DNA of 64,000 nucleotides from Olsenella sp. SW781 (GCF_012027725.1 NZ_SJOU01000006.1:84783-148782), one strand, 5' to 3'. Positions 24,158-33,208 are shown, counted from the first letter of the stretch. Numbers and translations are program-made. Notes: a model not told the origin generated them from the sequence alone.

Positions 24158-25204
24158 CTACTGCCCGCGGACCTTGCGGGCGATGCGGTCGGTGAACGAG
24201 AGGGACTCGCGGCGGTCCTTGCCCCAGAAGAGCAGCGCCACCATGCCGGGCCCCACGTGGGCGCCGATGACCGGGCCCACGGAGCTGTAGATGATGGGGA
24301 CGTCGGCGCAGCCGGGCTCCTTGCGGATCTGGTCGGCGAGCCAGAGCGCGTCCTTCTCGGCGTCCGCCGAGACGATGGCCATGGGGAGCTTCTCGTCCCC
24401 GCCCTCGGCGCCGAGGTAGTTGGCGCGGAAGTCCGCGATGATGGCGCGCAGGGCCTTCTTGCGGCCGCGGCACATGCCGCGCAGCGTGAGGGCGCCGTTG
24501 GTGTCATAGGAGAGCTCGGGCTTGATGTCGAGCTTTCCGCCCACCGTGGCGGCCGCCGGCGGGATGCGCCCGCCGCGGGCGAGCGCGTCGAAGGAGTCGA
24601 GCGTGAAGTAGCCGTGGACGTAGTAGCGCGCCTCCTCGGCCCAGGCCACGAGCTCGGTCGCGGTGAGGCCGTTGGCGACCTGTCGCACGGCCTCGATGGC
24701 GAGAAGCTCGGCGGCGGCCGACGGGCAGACGTTGTCGACGACGTGGATCTGGAACTCCGGGTGCGCCTCGCGGACCATGTCCGCCGCCTGGCGCGCTGCG
24801 TCGACGCTCGAGGAGAGGCCGCGCGTGAAGGCCAGGTAGACCGTCGGGGTGCCCTCGGCGGCGGCACGCTCGAAGACCTCGAGGTAGTGGCCCGGCGTGA
24901 CGGCCGAGGTGGTGACGTGCTCGCCGGCGCGCATGCGCTCGTAGAACTCGTGCGCGCTCATGGTCTCCCACAGGTCGTCGGCGTGCTCTCCGTCCGACAT
25001 CACGTAGGGAAACGGGATGATCTCCACGCCGAGGGCGCGCGCCACCTCGGGCGCGAAGTCGGCGCAGGAGTCAACGACGAGGTTGACGTTCCCGCGCGCG
25101 TGATACGCGCGGCCCAGGCGCGCGGCCTCCCGCGACGCCTGGGCGTTGGTGTCGACCTCGTTCTCGGCGGCCGTGACCGCCGCGGACTCAGTGCTACTGC
25201 TCAT
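24158..25204 (-). CDS. DegV-family fatty-acid-binding protein
   Basis: A 348-residue protein. After a 35-residue disordered start the DegV fold begins at VNLVVDSCADF, followed by TSAVTPGHYLEVFE, YLAFTRGLSSSVDAA and the C-terminal VGPVIGAHVGPGMVALLFWG motif. DegV proteins (FakB relatives) hand a bound fatty acid to a fatty acid kinase; FakA is not nearby. The ATG at 25204 overlaps the end of the HPF gene by 11 bases, and its ribosome site GAGGAAGAGA lies inside the HPF coding sequence. Confidence 0.88.
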   Translation of the reverse strand: MSSSTESAAVTAAENEVDTNAQASREAARLGRAYHARGNVNLVVDSCADFAPEVARALGVEIIPFPYVMSDGEHADDLWETMSAHEFYERMRAGEHVTTSAVTPGHYLEVFERAAAEGTPTVYLAFTRGLSSSVDAARQAADMVREAHPEFQIHVVDNVCPSAAAELLAIEAVRQVANGLTATELVAWAEEARYYVHGYFTLDSFDALARGGRIPPAAATVGGKLDIKPELSYDTNGALTLRGMCRGRKKALRAIIADFRANYLGAEGGDEKLPMAIVSADAEKDALWLADQIRKEPGCADVPIIYSSVGPVIGAHVGPGMVALLFWGKDRRESLSFTDRIARKVRGQ

Positions 25205-25787
25205 TCTCTTCCTCAATCTTGGGCTTGATGATTCCGTACCCGCCATTCTTTCGATGATAGATGACGTTGACAAGCCCGGTGGTGGCATTGGTGAACACAT
25301 AGAAATCGTGACCGATGAGGTCGGTCTGGACGAGCGCCTCCTCCTCGGTCATGGGCAGGAGGTCGACGTACTTCTCGCGGACGAGCTGGTCGTCCTCGGT
25401 CTCGTCCTCGGAGGGCTCGATGAGGGCGGCGAGGTCCTCCTGGGTGACGGCGCCCGTCTTGGCGGCGGCGACGCGCTGACGGCGGTCGATGACGCGCGTC
25501 TTGTACTTGCGCAGCTGGCGGGTGACCTTGTCGGCGGCCTCGTCGATGGCGGCGTACATGTCGTCGGAGCTGGCGACGACGCGGACCACGTTGTCGCGCA
25601 CGAAGACGGTGACCTCGCAGGTCTTCCGCTCGGGGTTGGAGGGGTTCTTGTCAACGCGAAGGACGACATCGCAGGTCATGGGCTTGATGTCAAACACCTT
25701 GAGGGCGTTGCCGACCTTCTCCTCCACCTGAGCGCGCAGGGAGTCGGAGACACCTACCTTGCGACCAGAGATCTTGATGTCAACCAT
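25194..25787 (-). CDS. hpf: Ribosome hibernation-promoting factor, long form
   Basis: A 197-residue long-type HPF that dimerises 70S ribosomes into inactive 100S particles during stress or stationary phase. The N-terminal domain MVDIKISGRKVGVSDSLRAQ to about 110 binds the 30S subunit; after an acidic linker the C-terminal dimerisation domain has VREKYVDLLPMTEEEALVQ and FYVFTNATTGLVNVIYHRKN. The ATG follows TAAGGAGG. It overlaps degV and is probably transcribed with it. Confidence 0.95.
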   Translation of the reverse strand: MVDIKISGRKVGVSDSLRAQVEEKVGNALKVFDIKPMTCDVVLRVDKNPSNPERKTCEVTVFVRDNVVRVVASSDDMYAAIDEAADKVTRQLRKYKTRVIDRRQRVAAAKTGAVTQEDLAALIEPSEDETEDDQLVREKYVDLLPMTEEEALVQTDLIGHDFYVFTNATTGLVNVIYHRKNGGYGIIKPKIEEENEQ

Positions 25788-25915
25788 GCTTGCCTCCTTA
25801 CGATTGCCTTGGACGGGGCGAATGGGCGCCGGCGTCCTTACGACTCCTATACCCAAAAGCGTCGCGCGCGTTGCGCCGGGCATCGGCGGGCGCGCGGGAG
25901 GGGCGAGCGGACCCG

Positions 25916-26872
25916 CTAGGCGGCGACCCCGGAGATGCGCGAGGCCTCGGTGAGCGCCGGGAAGACGCCGATCCAGCGAGTCTTGGCGATGTCGGCCACG
26001 CCGTTGCCCTGGATCGCGTCGAGAGCGGCCTGGACGGAGGACTGGAGCTCCTGCGAGGCGCTCGACGAGACGCCCACGCCCACGGCGACGGGCGCGTCGA
26101 GCGTGCCGGCGAAGGAGCCTGCGTCATAGGTGCACGAGAGGTACGCGCCCGCGTAGGCGTCGCACACGACGTAGTCGACGGAGCCCGAGGCGAGCGCCTC
26201 GAACGCCTCGTTGAGGTTGGAGAAGGTCTGCTCCACGGCGCCGAGGCCGAGCGAGGCGAGCGCGGACTGGGAGACGGAGTTGGCCTGGACGCCCACCGTC
26301 TTGCCCGAGAGGTCGGCGGCGGCGATCGGGGCCGTCACCTCGGTGGCGGCAAAGACGCCGAGCGCGGACTGCGCGTAGCTTCCAAGCACCGTCACGTCCG
26401 TCGCGCTGCCCGCCTCGACGCCCATGACCACGTCGCAGTTGGAGGCCAGCGCCGCGGAGGCGTTCTGAACCGAGACGATCTCGACCGTGGCCATGCCGAG
26501 CTCGTCGGCGAGGGCGTAGGCGGTGTCGACGTCGATCCCCACGAGCGACCCGTCGGTCGCCGAGAGGGCGAGCGGGGCGGACTCCGCGGCCTCGATGCCC
26601 ACCGTGAGGGTGCCGGGGGTCTTGAGGTCGGCGTCGGCGAGGGCCGGCGTCAGGTCCGCGCGGCGCTGCTCGCGTGCCTCCGCGACGGACGTCTCATCGA
26701 GCAGGCCGTCGACGGCGCCGCCGATTGCCTGCCCCACGCCCGAGAGCGCCTCCCCCACCCCGCCGAGGGCATTGGTCACCTCGGCGGGAACGCCGGAGCA
26801 CCCGGCGAGAAGGGCGAGCGAGAGCGCCGCGCCCACGGCGGAGACGATGGTGTTCGTATGGTTGCGCTTCAT
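25916..26872 (-). CDS. Family-3 solute-binding lipoprotein
   Basis: A 318-residue lipoprotein; signal ends in SLALLAGC with the lipid-modified Cys at about residue 24. A 50-residue Gly/Ala-rich linker follows, then a periplasmic-binding type II domain starting LKTPGTLTVGIEAAESAPLA, with LVGIDVDTAYALADELG and GKTVGVQANSVSQSAL, the pattern of amino-acid-binding family 3 proteins. No permease or ATPase is adjacent, so the transporter lies elsewhere or it is a sensor. It is separated from hpf by 128 bases. Confidence 0.85.
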   Translation of the reverse strand: MKRNHTNTIVSAVGAALSLALLAGCSGVPAEVTNALGGVGEALSGVGQAIGGAVDGLLDETSVAEAREQRRADLTPALADADLKTPGTLTVGIEAAESAPLALSATDGSLVGIDVDTAYALADELGMATVEIVSVQNASAALASNCDVVMGVEAGSATDVTVLGSYAQSALGVFAATEVTAPIAAADLSGKTVGVQANSVSQSALASLGLGAVEQTFSNLNEAFEALASGSVDYVVCDAYAGAYLSCTYDAGSFAGTLDAPVAVGVGVSSSASQELQSSVQAALDAIQGNGVADIAKTRWIGVFPALTEASRISGVAA

Positions 26873-27228
26873 GGCCTGCCCTCTTGTCCCTCTTCGTACG
26901 GTCTCGATCGTCTCACCCAGCTGACCTGGTCTTTGACCCCACACCCGCGCACTGGGGACGTCGCTTGCGGCGCCGCGGCGCCTCCACTGTTGCCCCTCTC
27001 GCCCGCGAGGCCGGATGCCTCATGCGTATGACGGGCGGTACGACTTACCTCTAGGACGAGCCATGATCGCGCGGGCGCGCACGCCCGAGCTTACGTGGAT
27101 CCCTTTGCCCTCGTCTGGCATGGACTTGGGCGGACCCGACGCCGCAGCGCCCGCCCCGTGGGGCGCCCGCCCGCAACCACAGACCTGGGTTGAGACTCTG
27201 CCAGTATAACCGCCGCTCGCGAGCGGCG
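26873..27228 (-). other. Long leader region of the solute-binding protein gene
   Basis: No convincing gene is seen. On the minus strand a TATACT box (27203-27208) beside the perfect 18-bp palindrome CGCCGCTCGCGAGCGGCG (27211-27228) could start a transcript with a 5' leader of about 320 bases. The leader has GC stems but matches no riboswitch motif I know. A 33-codon reading frame at about 27020-27121 (minus) is weak: no ribosome site and low GC at third positions. Confidence 0.3.
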
Positions 27229-27298
27229 CGACCCCCCAGTGGGGCGGACGGCGGGTGGCGCCGCCCGCGCGGGGGTGGGACGGGCGAGGAGCGCGGAT

Positions 27299-27463
27299 GT
27301 CGCCTCTCCCCCGCATGGCGGCCGCGCGGGGCCGAGGCGACGTTCCTCCCGCCGCAAGCGTCGCCAATCCCCCGCATGGCGGCCGTGCGGGGCCGAGGCG
27401 ACGTTCCTCTCGCCACAAGCGTCGCCAATCCCCCGCGGAGCCGCCGTGCGGGGCCGAGGCGAC
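27299..27463. repeat. Tandem array of three 61-bp hairpin repeats
   Basis: Three copies begin at about 27299, 27360 and 27420. Each has GTCGCC(T/A), CCCCCGC, a variable 8-10 bases, GCGGGGCCGAGGCGAC, so the outer GTCGCC/GGCGAC and inner CCCCGC/GCGGGG pair. They lie downstream of comF in the 622-bp gap between it and the solute-binding protein gene. Related hairpins are at 2122, 2186, 29163 and 29224. Confidence 0.85.
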
Positions 27464-27494
27464 AGATTTCGAGGCCGCCCCCCGGCCGCCCGGA

Positions 27495-28226
27495 TCACCA
27501 GACGCGCGCGAGCACGCAGGCCGTGACCGACGCCGCGCCCCGGCCCGCGAGCGAGCGCGCCGCCTCGGCGATCGAGGCCCCCGTCGTCGCCACATCGTCG
27601 AGCAGCAGCAGGCGCGCGCCCGAGACGTCGCCCGCCACCCGCATGGTGCCCGCGAGGTTGCCCGCGCGCTCCTCTCGGCCGAGCGCGCGCTGGTCGCGGG
27701 CGGCGCCGCGCACGAGCACGTCGGCGAGCGGCAGCCCCAGCTGGGCCGCGAGGGGCCGCGCGACGAGCTCCATGTGGTCGAAGCCGCGCCGCCCGAACGC
27801 CTCTGCCGTGGCCGGCACGAAGCAGACCGCGTCGGTCGCCGCGGCGTCGAAGCGCGGCGCGCCGTCGGTGCCGGGCCAGGCCGAGGCCTCCTCGAGCGCG
27901 CAGAGCATGGCGGCCGCCATCACGGGAGCGAGGCGCAGCTCGTGGGCGTCCTTGAGGCAGGTGACCATGCGCGCGGGCGTCCCCCGGAAGCCGAGCGCGG
28001 CCACGGTCGCGCGCACGGGCCAGTCGCCCCGGCACTCCGTGCAGGTGAGAAATCCGTAGGGCGCGCCGCAGACCGGGCACGCCAGGCGCTGCTCCACCCA
28101 CGGCAGCGCCGCGCGGCACTCCTCGCAGACAAGCTCCCCCGGCTGCTCGCAGCCCACGCACCGCGTGGGGCTCACGAGCTCCGCCGCCGCGTCGCCGGCC
28201 GCGCGGATTGTGGCGAGAAACGACAT
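27495..28226 (-). CDS. comF: ComF-family phosphoribosyltransferase-like protein
   Basis: A 243-residue ComF protein. N-terminal zinc-binding part with CVGCEQPGELVCEEC, CPVCG and CTECRG; C-terminal PRTase fold with GFRGTPARMVTCLKD, FVPATAEAFGRRGFDHMELVA, RDQRALGREERAGNLAG and the PRPP motif LLLLDDVATTGAS. ComF helps take up transforming DNA in naturally competent bacteria, though many non-competent species keep it. The ATG follows GGAAGGGGG. Relevant because of the uptake-sequence-like word across this window. Confidence 0.92.
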   Translation of the reverse strand: MSFLATIRAAGDAAAELVSPTRCVGCEQPGELVCEECRAALPWVEQRLACPVCGAPYGFLTCTECRGDWPVRATVAALGFRGTPARMVTCLKDAHELRLAPVMAAAMLCALEEASAWPGTDGAPRFDAAATDAVCFVPATAEAFGRRGFDHMELVARPLAAQLGLPLADVLVRGAARDQRALGREERAGNLAGTMRVAGDVSGARLLLLDDVATTGASIAEAARSLAGRGAASVTACVLARVW

Positions 28227-28350
28227 GCGACCCCCTTCCGGTCGGATGGGGGTCGCTCGGTGAGGGCAGTGTAGCACGCCACGGGGCGCGCGCTCTTCTC
28301 GCCCGCGCGCTCTTCTCGCCCGCTCCCCCTCTCCCCCAGCTCCTTCTCGC

Positions 28351-28472
28351 GTTTGCACGAGCAATCTCGAGCGACCCGCTCGGGGCATGCTCCAGGCACA
28401 GGCCTTCTAGCTGCGCAAACTCAAATGAACTATGCTGAGGGCAGAATCTGCCATCGGAGTTTGCACGAGCAA
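28351..28472. repeat. GTTTGCACGAGCAA repeat pair
   Basis: GTTTGCACGAGCAA occurs at 28351-28364 and 28459-28472, with an inverted partial copy GCGCAAACTC at about 28413-28422. A TATGCT box (28431-28436) between them may be the -10 of the flavodoxin-like gene, which would make the repeats candidate operator sites between divergent genes. Confidence 0.5.
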
Positions 28473-28492
28473 ACGCGGCGAGGGGAGGAAGC

Positions 28493-29137
28493 GTGCGCGA
28501 GAAGAGCATGCGCGTCGAGGGGGACGACGGCCCCGCGACGGCGCCCGCCGCCCCGAGGGCGGCGCTCCGGGTGGCGCTCGTCAACGCGGGTCCCCGGGGC
28601 GCGTGGTCCGCGACGGCCCACCTGCTCGCGGACCTCGCCGAGGCCCTTCCCGTGTACGCCCGCATGGCAGGCGTGGAGGCCCCCGAGGTGACGGAGGACG
28701 CGCCCTCCGGCCGGGGCGCCATCGTCCTGGGGTGCGAGTCCCGCGCGGACACGCCGCCCGCGCGGCTTCTCGACCTGCTCGAGAGCCCGCGAGGCGAGCT
28801 CGCGCCCGGCATGCGCGTCTACGCCGTCGCCGTCACGGGGCTCTACGAGCCCGAGCGAGCGCTCCCCTCCCTCGACGCGATCGAGCGGGCCTGCTCGGCG
28901 AGCGGGGCGCGCTGGATGGGCGGCGTGGCCGTGGGCGGGGGCGAGCTGATCCTCCCCACGGCGGCGGAGCCGCGCATGGGCATCTGGAGGCGTCGCAGGT
29001 CCGAGGCCGTCGACCGGCTCATCATGGCGGTCCTCTCGGGCGCCGAGGCGGGGGTCATCCTCGCGCGCCCCGCCGTGCCGAGGTGGGCCTACCGGCTTGT
29101 CCGTCGGGGCGGCATGGGACCGGAGGCCTCCGCGTAA
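28493..29137 (+). CDS. Flavodoxin-fold protein of unknown role
   Basis: A 214-residue protein. After a 25-residue disordered start, ALRVALVNAGPRGAWSATAHLLADL resembles the flavin-phosphate loop of NADPH-dependent FMN reductases, and the late MGGVAVGGGELILP segment is typical of a clostridial/coriobacterial flavodoxin-like group. A C-terminal basic helix pair ends it. GAGGGGAGG precedes the GTG at 28493; ATG at 28508 is possible. It is single, bordered by repeats. Redox activity is inferred from fold only. Confidence 0.6.
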   Translation: MREKSMRVEGDDGPATAPAAPRAALRVALVNAGPRGAWSATAHLLADLAEALPVYARMAGVEAPEVTEDAPSGRGAIVLGCESRADTPPARLLDLLESPRGELAPGMRVYAVAVTGLYEPERALPSLDAIERACSASGARWMGGVAVGGGELILPTAAEPRMGIWRRRRSEAVDRLIMAVLSGAEAGVILARPAVPRWAYRLVRRGGMGPEASA

Positions 29138-29162
29138 GCCAGGGCCGGGCCGGGCGCGCGAA

Positions 29163-29269
29163 CGTCGCCTCGCCCCCGCGCGGCGTCTCTGCGGGGACGA
29201 GGCGACGTTCTTCTCGTCACATATGTCGCCATGCCCCCACGGACCCACGTTGCGGGGACGTGGCGACGC
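29163..29269. repeat. Two GTCGCC/CCCCC hairpins
   Basis: Hairpins 29163-29208 and 29224-29269 follow the same plan as those at 27299 (outer GTCGCC/GGCGAC, inner GCCCCC/GCGGGGAC). They lie between the convergent flavodoxin-fold and zinc-ribbon genes, and a TTCTTCTCG word follows the first. Confidence 0.8.
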
Positions 29270-29285
29270 TCTTCGGCCAGGGCAA

Positions 29286-29717
29286 CTACGCGAAGACCGC
29301 GCTCAGCACGAACCCCACGACCACCATGACCAGGAGCGCGCCCCCGAAGTTGCGCAGCGCAATCGGCGTGACCGCGTCCTGGGCCTCGTTGGCGTTGAGG
29401 TTCTCGCACCAGGTCCTCTCGCCGCACGCGGGACAGGCGAGGCGCTTGGCAACGTAGCGGTACCGGGGCTGGCTCACCAGCGCCACGCCCTTGACGCGCG
29501 TCCGCGTGGTCGAGCGGGCGCGGCGCATCCCGGGGCGCGCGAAGTCGCGCGGCGCGAGGTCGAACTCCGCCCCGCACCGCTCGCAGCGCATGCGATAGAC
29601 GAGCCCCGAGGCATCGACCTCAGCCAGCGTCCGGCGCCACGCGGCCACGAGCAGCGCGACCATGGCGACGAAGCACGCCAGGATGGCGAGAAGGGCGACG
29701 ACCAGCGAGGCGGGCAT
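29286..29717 (-). CDS. Small membrane protein with zinc ribbon
   Basis: A 143-residue protein: N-terminal membrane helix (LVVALLAILACFVAMVALLVA), a soluble part with two CxxC pairs (CERCG about residue 45, CPACG about 95) forming a probable zinc ribbon, and a C-terminal helix (LLVMVVVGFVLSAVFA). It follows tatD by five bases and is the last gene of the metG-rsmA-tatD unit. Function unknown. Confidence 0.75.
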   Translation of the reverse strand: MPASLVVALLAILACFVAMVALLVAAWRRTLAEVDASGLVYRMRCERCGAEFDLAPRDFARPGMRRARSTTRTRVKGVALVSQPRYRYVAKRLACPACGERTWCENLNANEAQDAVTPIALRNFGGALLVMVVVGFVLSAVFA

Positions 29718-29722
29718 GACGG

Positions 29723-30733
29723 CTACCGCCCGAAGAGGGCGCAGGCGTTGCCCCAGAGCGCGTCATAGGTCGCCTGGCGGCTGCCGCGCCCGCCCGCCTC
29801 GCGCACGTCCGCCACGCGGGCGGCGGTGAAGGCCACCATGGCGGGCTCGCACTCCTCGCCGCGCAGGGGCACCGGCGCCATGTAGGGGCTGTCGGTCTCT
29901 GAGAGGAGGAAGCGCTCGGCGCAGAACGTGGCCGCCTTGCGGATCTCGTCGGAGCGTGAGAACGTGGCCGCGCCGCCGAAGGCGATGTGGCAGCCCAGGC
30001 TCGTGAACATCTCCATCACCCTGAGGTCCGAGGTGAAGCAGTGCAGGTCGCAGCCCGTCTCGGGAACCCCCTCCTCGCGCAGGATCCGCGCGGCGTCACG
30101 GTGCGCGCCGCAGCGGATGTCGCCCACGGCGTCGCGGATGTGAAGCTGGACGGGCAGGCCCAGCTCGTGAGCCACGCGGAGCTGGCGGCGGAACGCCTCC
30201 TCCTGAACGGGGTAGGCGATCTTGCTGTTGGGGCCGTAGTCGAGGCCGATCTCGCCCACGCCCACGCAGCGCGGGCTCTCGAGGAGCTCGCGCAGGCGGG
30301 CCATGGCGCCATCGTCGAGCTGGGCGGCGCCGTAGGGGTGCGCGCCGGCCACGATGCGCACGTTGTCCACGAGCTCGGGGGCATCGTGGCCCTCGAAGGC
30401 GGGCGGCACGAAGCCGTGCTCGGCGCACTCCGCGAGGCACGCGCGCGCAAGCTCCACCTGCTCGTCGATCCAGGAGAGGAGGGCGGGGACGCTCTCCCAC
30501 TTTCCGGGCACGTCATCGATGGGGTCGAGCGGCACCACGAGCAGCCTCACGCCCGCAAGCGCGGCGCGCGCGATCGCCATCGCCGGGTCGTGGGCGCGGA
30601 AGCTCGTGAGGTGGCCGTGGGTGTCCGCGAGCGGCGCGAGCGGGGCCGGCAGCGGGCACGCCTCCCCCTTGCGGTTGTGGAAGAGTTCGCCGTCGGCGAG
30701 CGTGAGGTCATCGAGCGCGACGTTCTGGGACAT
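29723..30733 (-). CDS. TatD-family metal-dependent hydrolase
   Basis: A 336-residue TIM-barrel of the TatD DNase family. Metal ligands: DTHGHL at the start of the barrel, GEIGLDYG, PVQLHIRD, LHCFTSD and ETDSPYMAP. TatD enzymes are 3'-5' exonucleases or D-aminoacyl-tRNA deacylase-like. It is longer than the usual 260 residues because of an N-terminal 30-residue extension and an insertion near 75-110. It sits between rsmA and the zinc-ribbon protein; metG-tatD-rsmA clusters are common. Confidence 0.9.
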   Translation of the reverse strand: MSQNVALDDLTLADGELFHNRKGEACPLPAPLAPLADTHGHLTSFRAHDPAMAIARAALAGVRLLVVPLDPIDDVPGKWESVPALLSWIDEQVELARACLAECAEHGFVPPAFEGHDAPELVDNVRIVAGAHPYGAAQLDDGAMARLRELLESPRCVGVGEIGLDYGPNSKIAYPVQEEAFRRQLRVAHELGLPVQLHIRDAVGDIRCGAHRDAARILREEGVPETGCDLHCFTSDLRVMEMFTSLGCHIAFGGAATFSRSDEIRKAATFCAERFLLSETDSPYMAPVPLRGEECEPAMVAFTAARVADVREAGGRGSRQATYDALWGNACALFGR

Positions 30734-30736
30734 GGG

Positions 30737-31594
30737 TTACTCCTGACGTTGGGAGAGTGCTGACGCGAGAAGGACGAAGTCCGCCGGCGCGAGGGTCTCG
30801 GCGCGGCAGGTGGGCGCGATTCCGCACGCGGCGAAGGCGGCGTCGAGCGCGTCACGGGAGAAGCCCGAGGCGGACATGGAGTTGCGGATGGTCTTGCGGC
30901 GCTGAGCGAACGCGGCGTCGATCACGGCGGACACCTCTGCCACGCGCGCGGCGTCCACGAGCGGCGCGCGGTCGATGCGCACAACGGCGGAGTCCACGTG
31001 CGGGGGCGGCATGAAGTTGCCCGGCCCCACCTCAAAGCGCCCGGTCACGCGGGCGAGAAGCGCGAGCTTGGCGGTGTAGGCGCCGTAGGTGCGGTTGCCG
31101 GGGTCCGCGCAGATGCGGTCTGCCACCTCGGCCTGCACCATCACCACGAGGCGGCGCAGGCTCGGCACCTCCTGCAGGTAGCGCAGGATCACCGTGGCAG
31201 CCACGTTGTAGGGCAGGTTGGCAACGAGCACGTCGGGCGCCCCGCCCGCGGCCTCGGCGATCTGATCCGGCGTCACGCGCAGCGCGTCGCCCATGATGAA
31301 CGAGAAGCTCGGGTGCGCCGCGGCATGCGCGGAGAGCACGGGCTCGAGCTCGCGGTCCATCTCGACGGAGACCACGTGGCTGGCCTCAGCGAGAAGCGCC
31401 AGCGTGAGCGTGCCGATGCCGGGACCCACCTCGAGCACACGGTCCTTCTCGCCAAGCTCGGCCAGGTCCATGATCTTCTCGATCACGTGGTTGTTGACCA
31501 GGAAGTTCTGGCCCAGGCTGTGCTTGGTCGCAAGGCCGTACGCCTCGAGCAGGGCGCGCGTGGCGCCGGGGTTTGCGAGAGGGGATCCGCCCAC
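30737..31594 (-). CDS. rsmA: 16S rRNA dimethyladenosine transferase
   Basis: A 285-residue KsgA/RsmA methyltransferase that dimethylates two adjacent adenosines in helix 45 of 16S rRNA. Signatures: KHSLGQNFLVNNHV, SAM-binding EVGPGIGTLT, and catalytic NLPYNVAATVIL, with the C-terminal FAQRRKTIRNSM helix. It starts with GTG six bases after the metG stop codon and ends three bases before tatD. Confidence 0.95.
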   Translation of the reverse strand: MGGSPLANPGATRALLEAYGLATKHSLGQNFLVNNHVIEKIMDLAELGEKDRVLEVGPGIGTLTLALLAEASHVVSVEMDRELEPVLSAHAAAHPSFSFIMGDALRVTPDQIAEAAGGAPDVLVANLPYNVAATVILRYLQEVPSLRRLVVMVQAEVADRICADPGNRTYGAYTAKLALLARVTGRFEVGPGNFMPPPHVDSAVVRIDRAPLVDAARVAEVSAVIDAAFAQRRKTIRNSMSASGFSRDALDAAFAACGIAPTCRAETLAPADFVLLASALSQRQE

Positions 31595-31600
31595 GCCTGC

Positions 31601-33208
31601 CTACTTCTTGGTGTCGAGGCGCGGGAAGAGCGCGTCACCCTTGGTCACGGCAACGCCGCCCGCAAGGCCGCCCCAGGCGCAGGCCGCGCGCAGGTCGTCC
31701 GTGGCGGCCTCGTCCTCGAGCGACATGCGGCGCAGGACCTCGGCCGAGGTCTCGGGCATGAACGGCGCGAGCAGGTGCGCGGAGATGCGGATGGACTCGA
31801 GCAGGCTCACGATGATGTCCGCGAGCTCGCCCGCGCGCTCCGGGTCCTTGGCCACGGCCCAGGGCGCGGAGTCCTCGATGAAGTGGTTGGCGGCGTGGAC
31901 GAGCTCCATGACCACGTCCTTGGCGCCGGCGTAGTCGAAGACCTCCATGCGGCTCGCGTAGCGGTCGTAGATGCCCTCGGCGACGCCCTTGAGCACGCCG
32001 TCCTTCTGTGCCCAGCCGTCGGCCAGCTCCGGCGTCTTGCCGTCGAAGTACTTGGCGCTCATGTTGAGGGCGCGGGAGACCAGGTTGCCCCAGCTGTTGG
32101 CGAGGTCGGCGTTGTAGACCTGCTCCATGCGCTCGAAGGAGATCGCGGAGTCGTCGCCGTGGACCACGTCGGTCATGAAGTAGTAGCGGTAGCCCTCGAC
32201 GCCGAGCAGGTTGATGACGTCGCGCGGGGCGATCGCGTTGCCGCGGGACTTGCTCATCTTCTCGGCCTGGCCGGTCTCGGGGTTGCGCACCGTGAGGAAG
32301 CCGTGCACAAAGACGTGCTCGGGCAGGGCCTCGTCGATGGCCATGAGCATGGCGGGCCAGAGGATGCAGTGGAAGCGGATGATGTCCTTGCCGATGAGGT
32401 GACACTGGGCGGGCCAGCGGCGCGCGAGCTCGGCGCGGGAGGCCGGGTCGTCCAGGCTGTAGCCCACGGCGGTCATGTAGTTGAGCAGGGCGTCAAACCA
32501 CACGTAGGTGACGTGCTTGTCGTCAAAGGGCACCTTGATACCCCAGTCGAAGGTCGTGCGGGAGACCGAGGTGTCCGTGAGGCCGCCCTCCACGAAGCTG
32601 CGGACCTCGTTCATGCGGAAGTCCGGCTGTACGAAGTCGGGGTGCTCGTCGTAGAGCTTGAGCAGGCGGTCCTGGAAGGCGGAGAGCTTGAAGAAGTAGG
32701 ACTCCTCCTGGACGCGCTCCAGCGGCCGTCCGCAGTCCGGGCAGAGGTGCTCGCCCTTGGTGCCGCGCTCCTCGTCGGCCTTCTCGACCTGGGTCTCGGT
32801 GAAGTAGGTCTCCTCCGGCACGCAGTACCAGCCGTCGTAGGAGCCCTTGTAGAGGTAGCCGGACTCGAGCATGCGGTCCCAGAGGTACTGGACCGCGTGG
32901 TGCTGGCGCGGCTCGGTGGTGCGGATGAAGTCGTCGTTGGAGACCTCGAGCTCGCTCCAGAGGTCCTTGAAGAGCGGGGCCTGCGAGTCGCACCACTCCT
33001 GCGGCGTCATGCCGTGGTCGGCCGCGGCCTCCGCGACCTTCTCGCCGTGCTCGTCCATGCCGGTCAGGAACTTGACGTCGTAGCCGGCCGCGCGACGGAA
33101 GCGCGCCTGGACGTCGGCGAGCAGCGTGCAGTAGGCGGTGCCCAGGTGCGGGGCGGCGTTGACGTAGTAGATGGGGGTGGTGACGAAGTAGGACGGCTTC
33201 TCTGCCAT
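31601..33208 (-). CDS. metG: Methionine--tRNA ligase
   Basis: A 535-residue class I synthetase. HIGH-type motif is APHLGTAY, KMSKS motif is EKMSKSRGNAI; a knuckle with CPDCG and the TYVWFDALLNYMTAVG segment mark MetRS. There is one Zn knuckle and no C-terminal tRNA-binding domain, so it is the short bacterial form. GAGGAG lies seven bases before the ATG at 33208. First gene of the metG-rsmA-tatD-membrane protein operon; a four-box repeat lies upstream. Confidence 0.96.
   Translation of the reverse strand: MAEKPSYFVTTPIYYVNAAPHLGTAYCTLLADVQARFRRAAGYDVKFLTGMDEHGEKVAEAAADHGMTPQEWCDSQAPLFKDLWSELEVSNDDFIRTTEPRQHHAVQYLWDRMLESGYLYKGSYDGWYCVPEETYFTETQVEKADEERGTKGEHLCPDCGRPLERVQEESYFFKLSAFQDRLLKLYDEHPDFVQPDFRMNEVRSFVEGGLTDTSVSRTTFDWGIKVPFDDKHVTYVWFDALLNYMTAVGYSLDDPASRAELARRWPAQCHLIGKDIIRFHCILWPAMLMAIDEALPEHVFVHGFLTVRNPETGQAEKMSKSRGNAIAPRDVINLLGVEGYRYYFMTDVVHGDDSAISFERMEQVYNADLANSWGNLVSRALNMSAKYFDGKTPELADGWAQKDGVLKGVAEGIYDRYASRMEVFDYAGAKDVVMELVHAANHFIEDSAPWAVAKDPERAGELADIIVSLLESIRISAHLLAPFMPETSAEVLRRMSLEDEAATDDLRAACAWGGLAGGVAVTKGDALFPRLDTKK

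Noticed and set aside
27020..27121. 33-codon minus-strand gene (basic peptide ending RGKSYRPSYA)
   Set aside because: No ribosome site and third-position GC clearly below that of neighbouring genes; kept only as a note in the leader region.
26873..27230. SRP RNA, 6S RNA, tmRNA, T-box or known riboswitch in the long gap
   Set aside because: I looked for their core motifs (for example GGAAGGAAGCAGCC, GGTGGTACCGCG) and found none.
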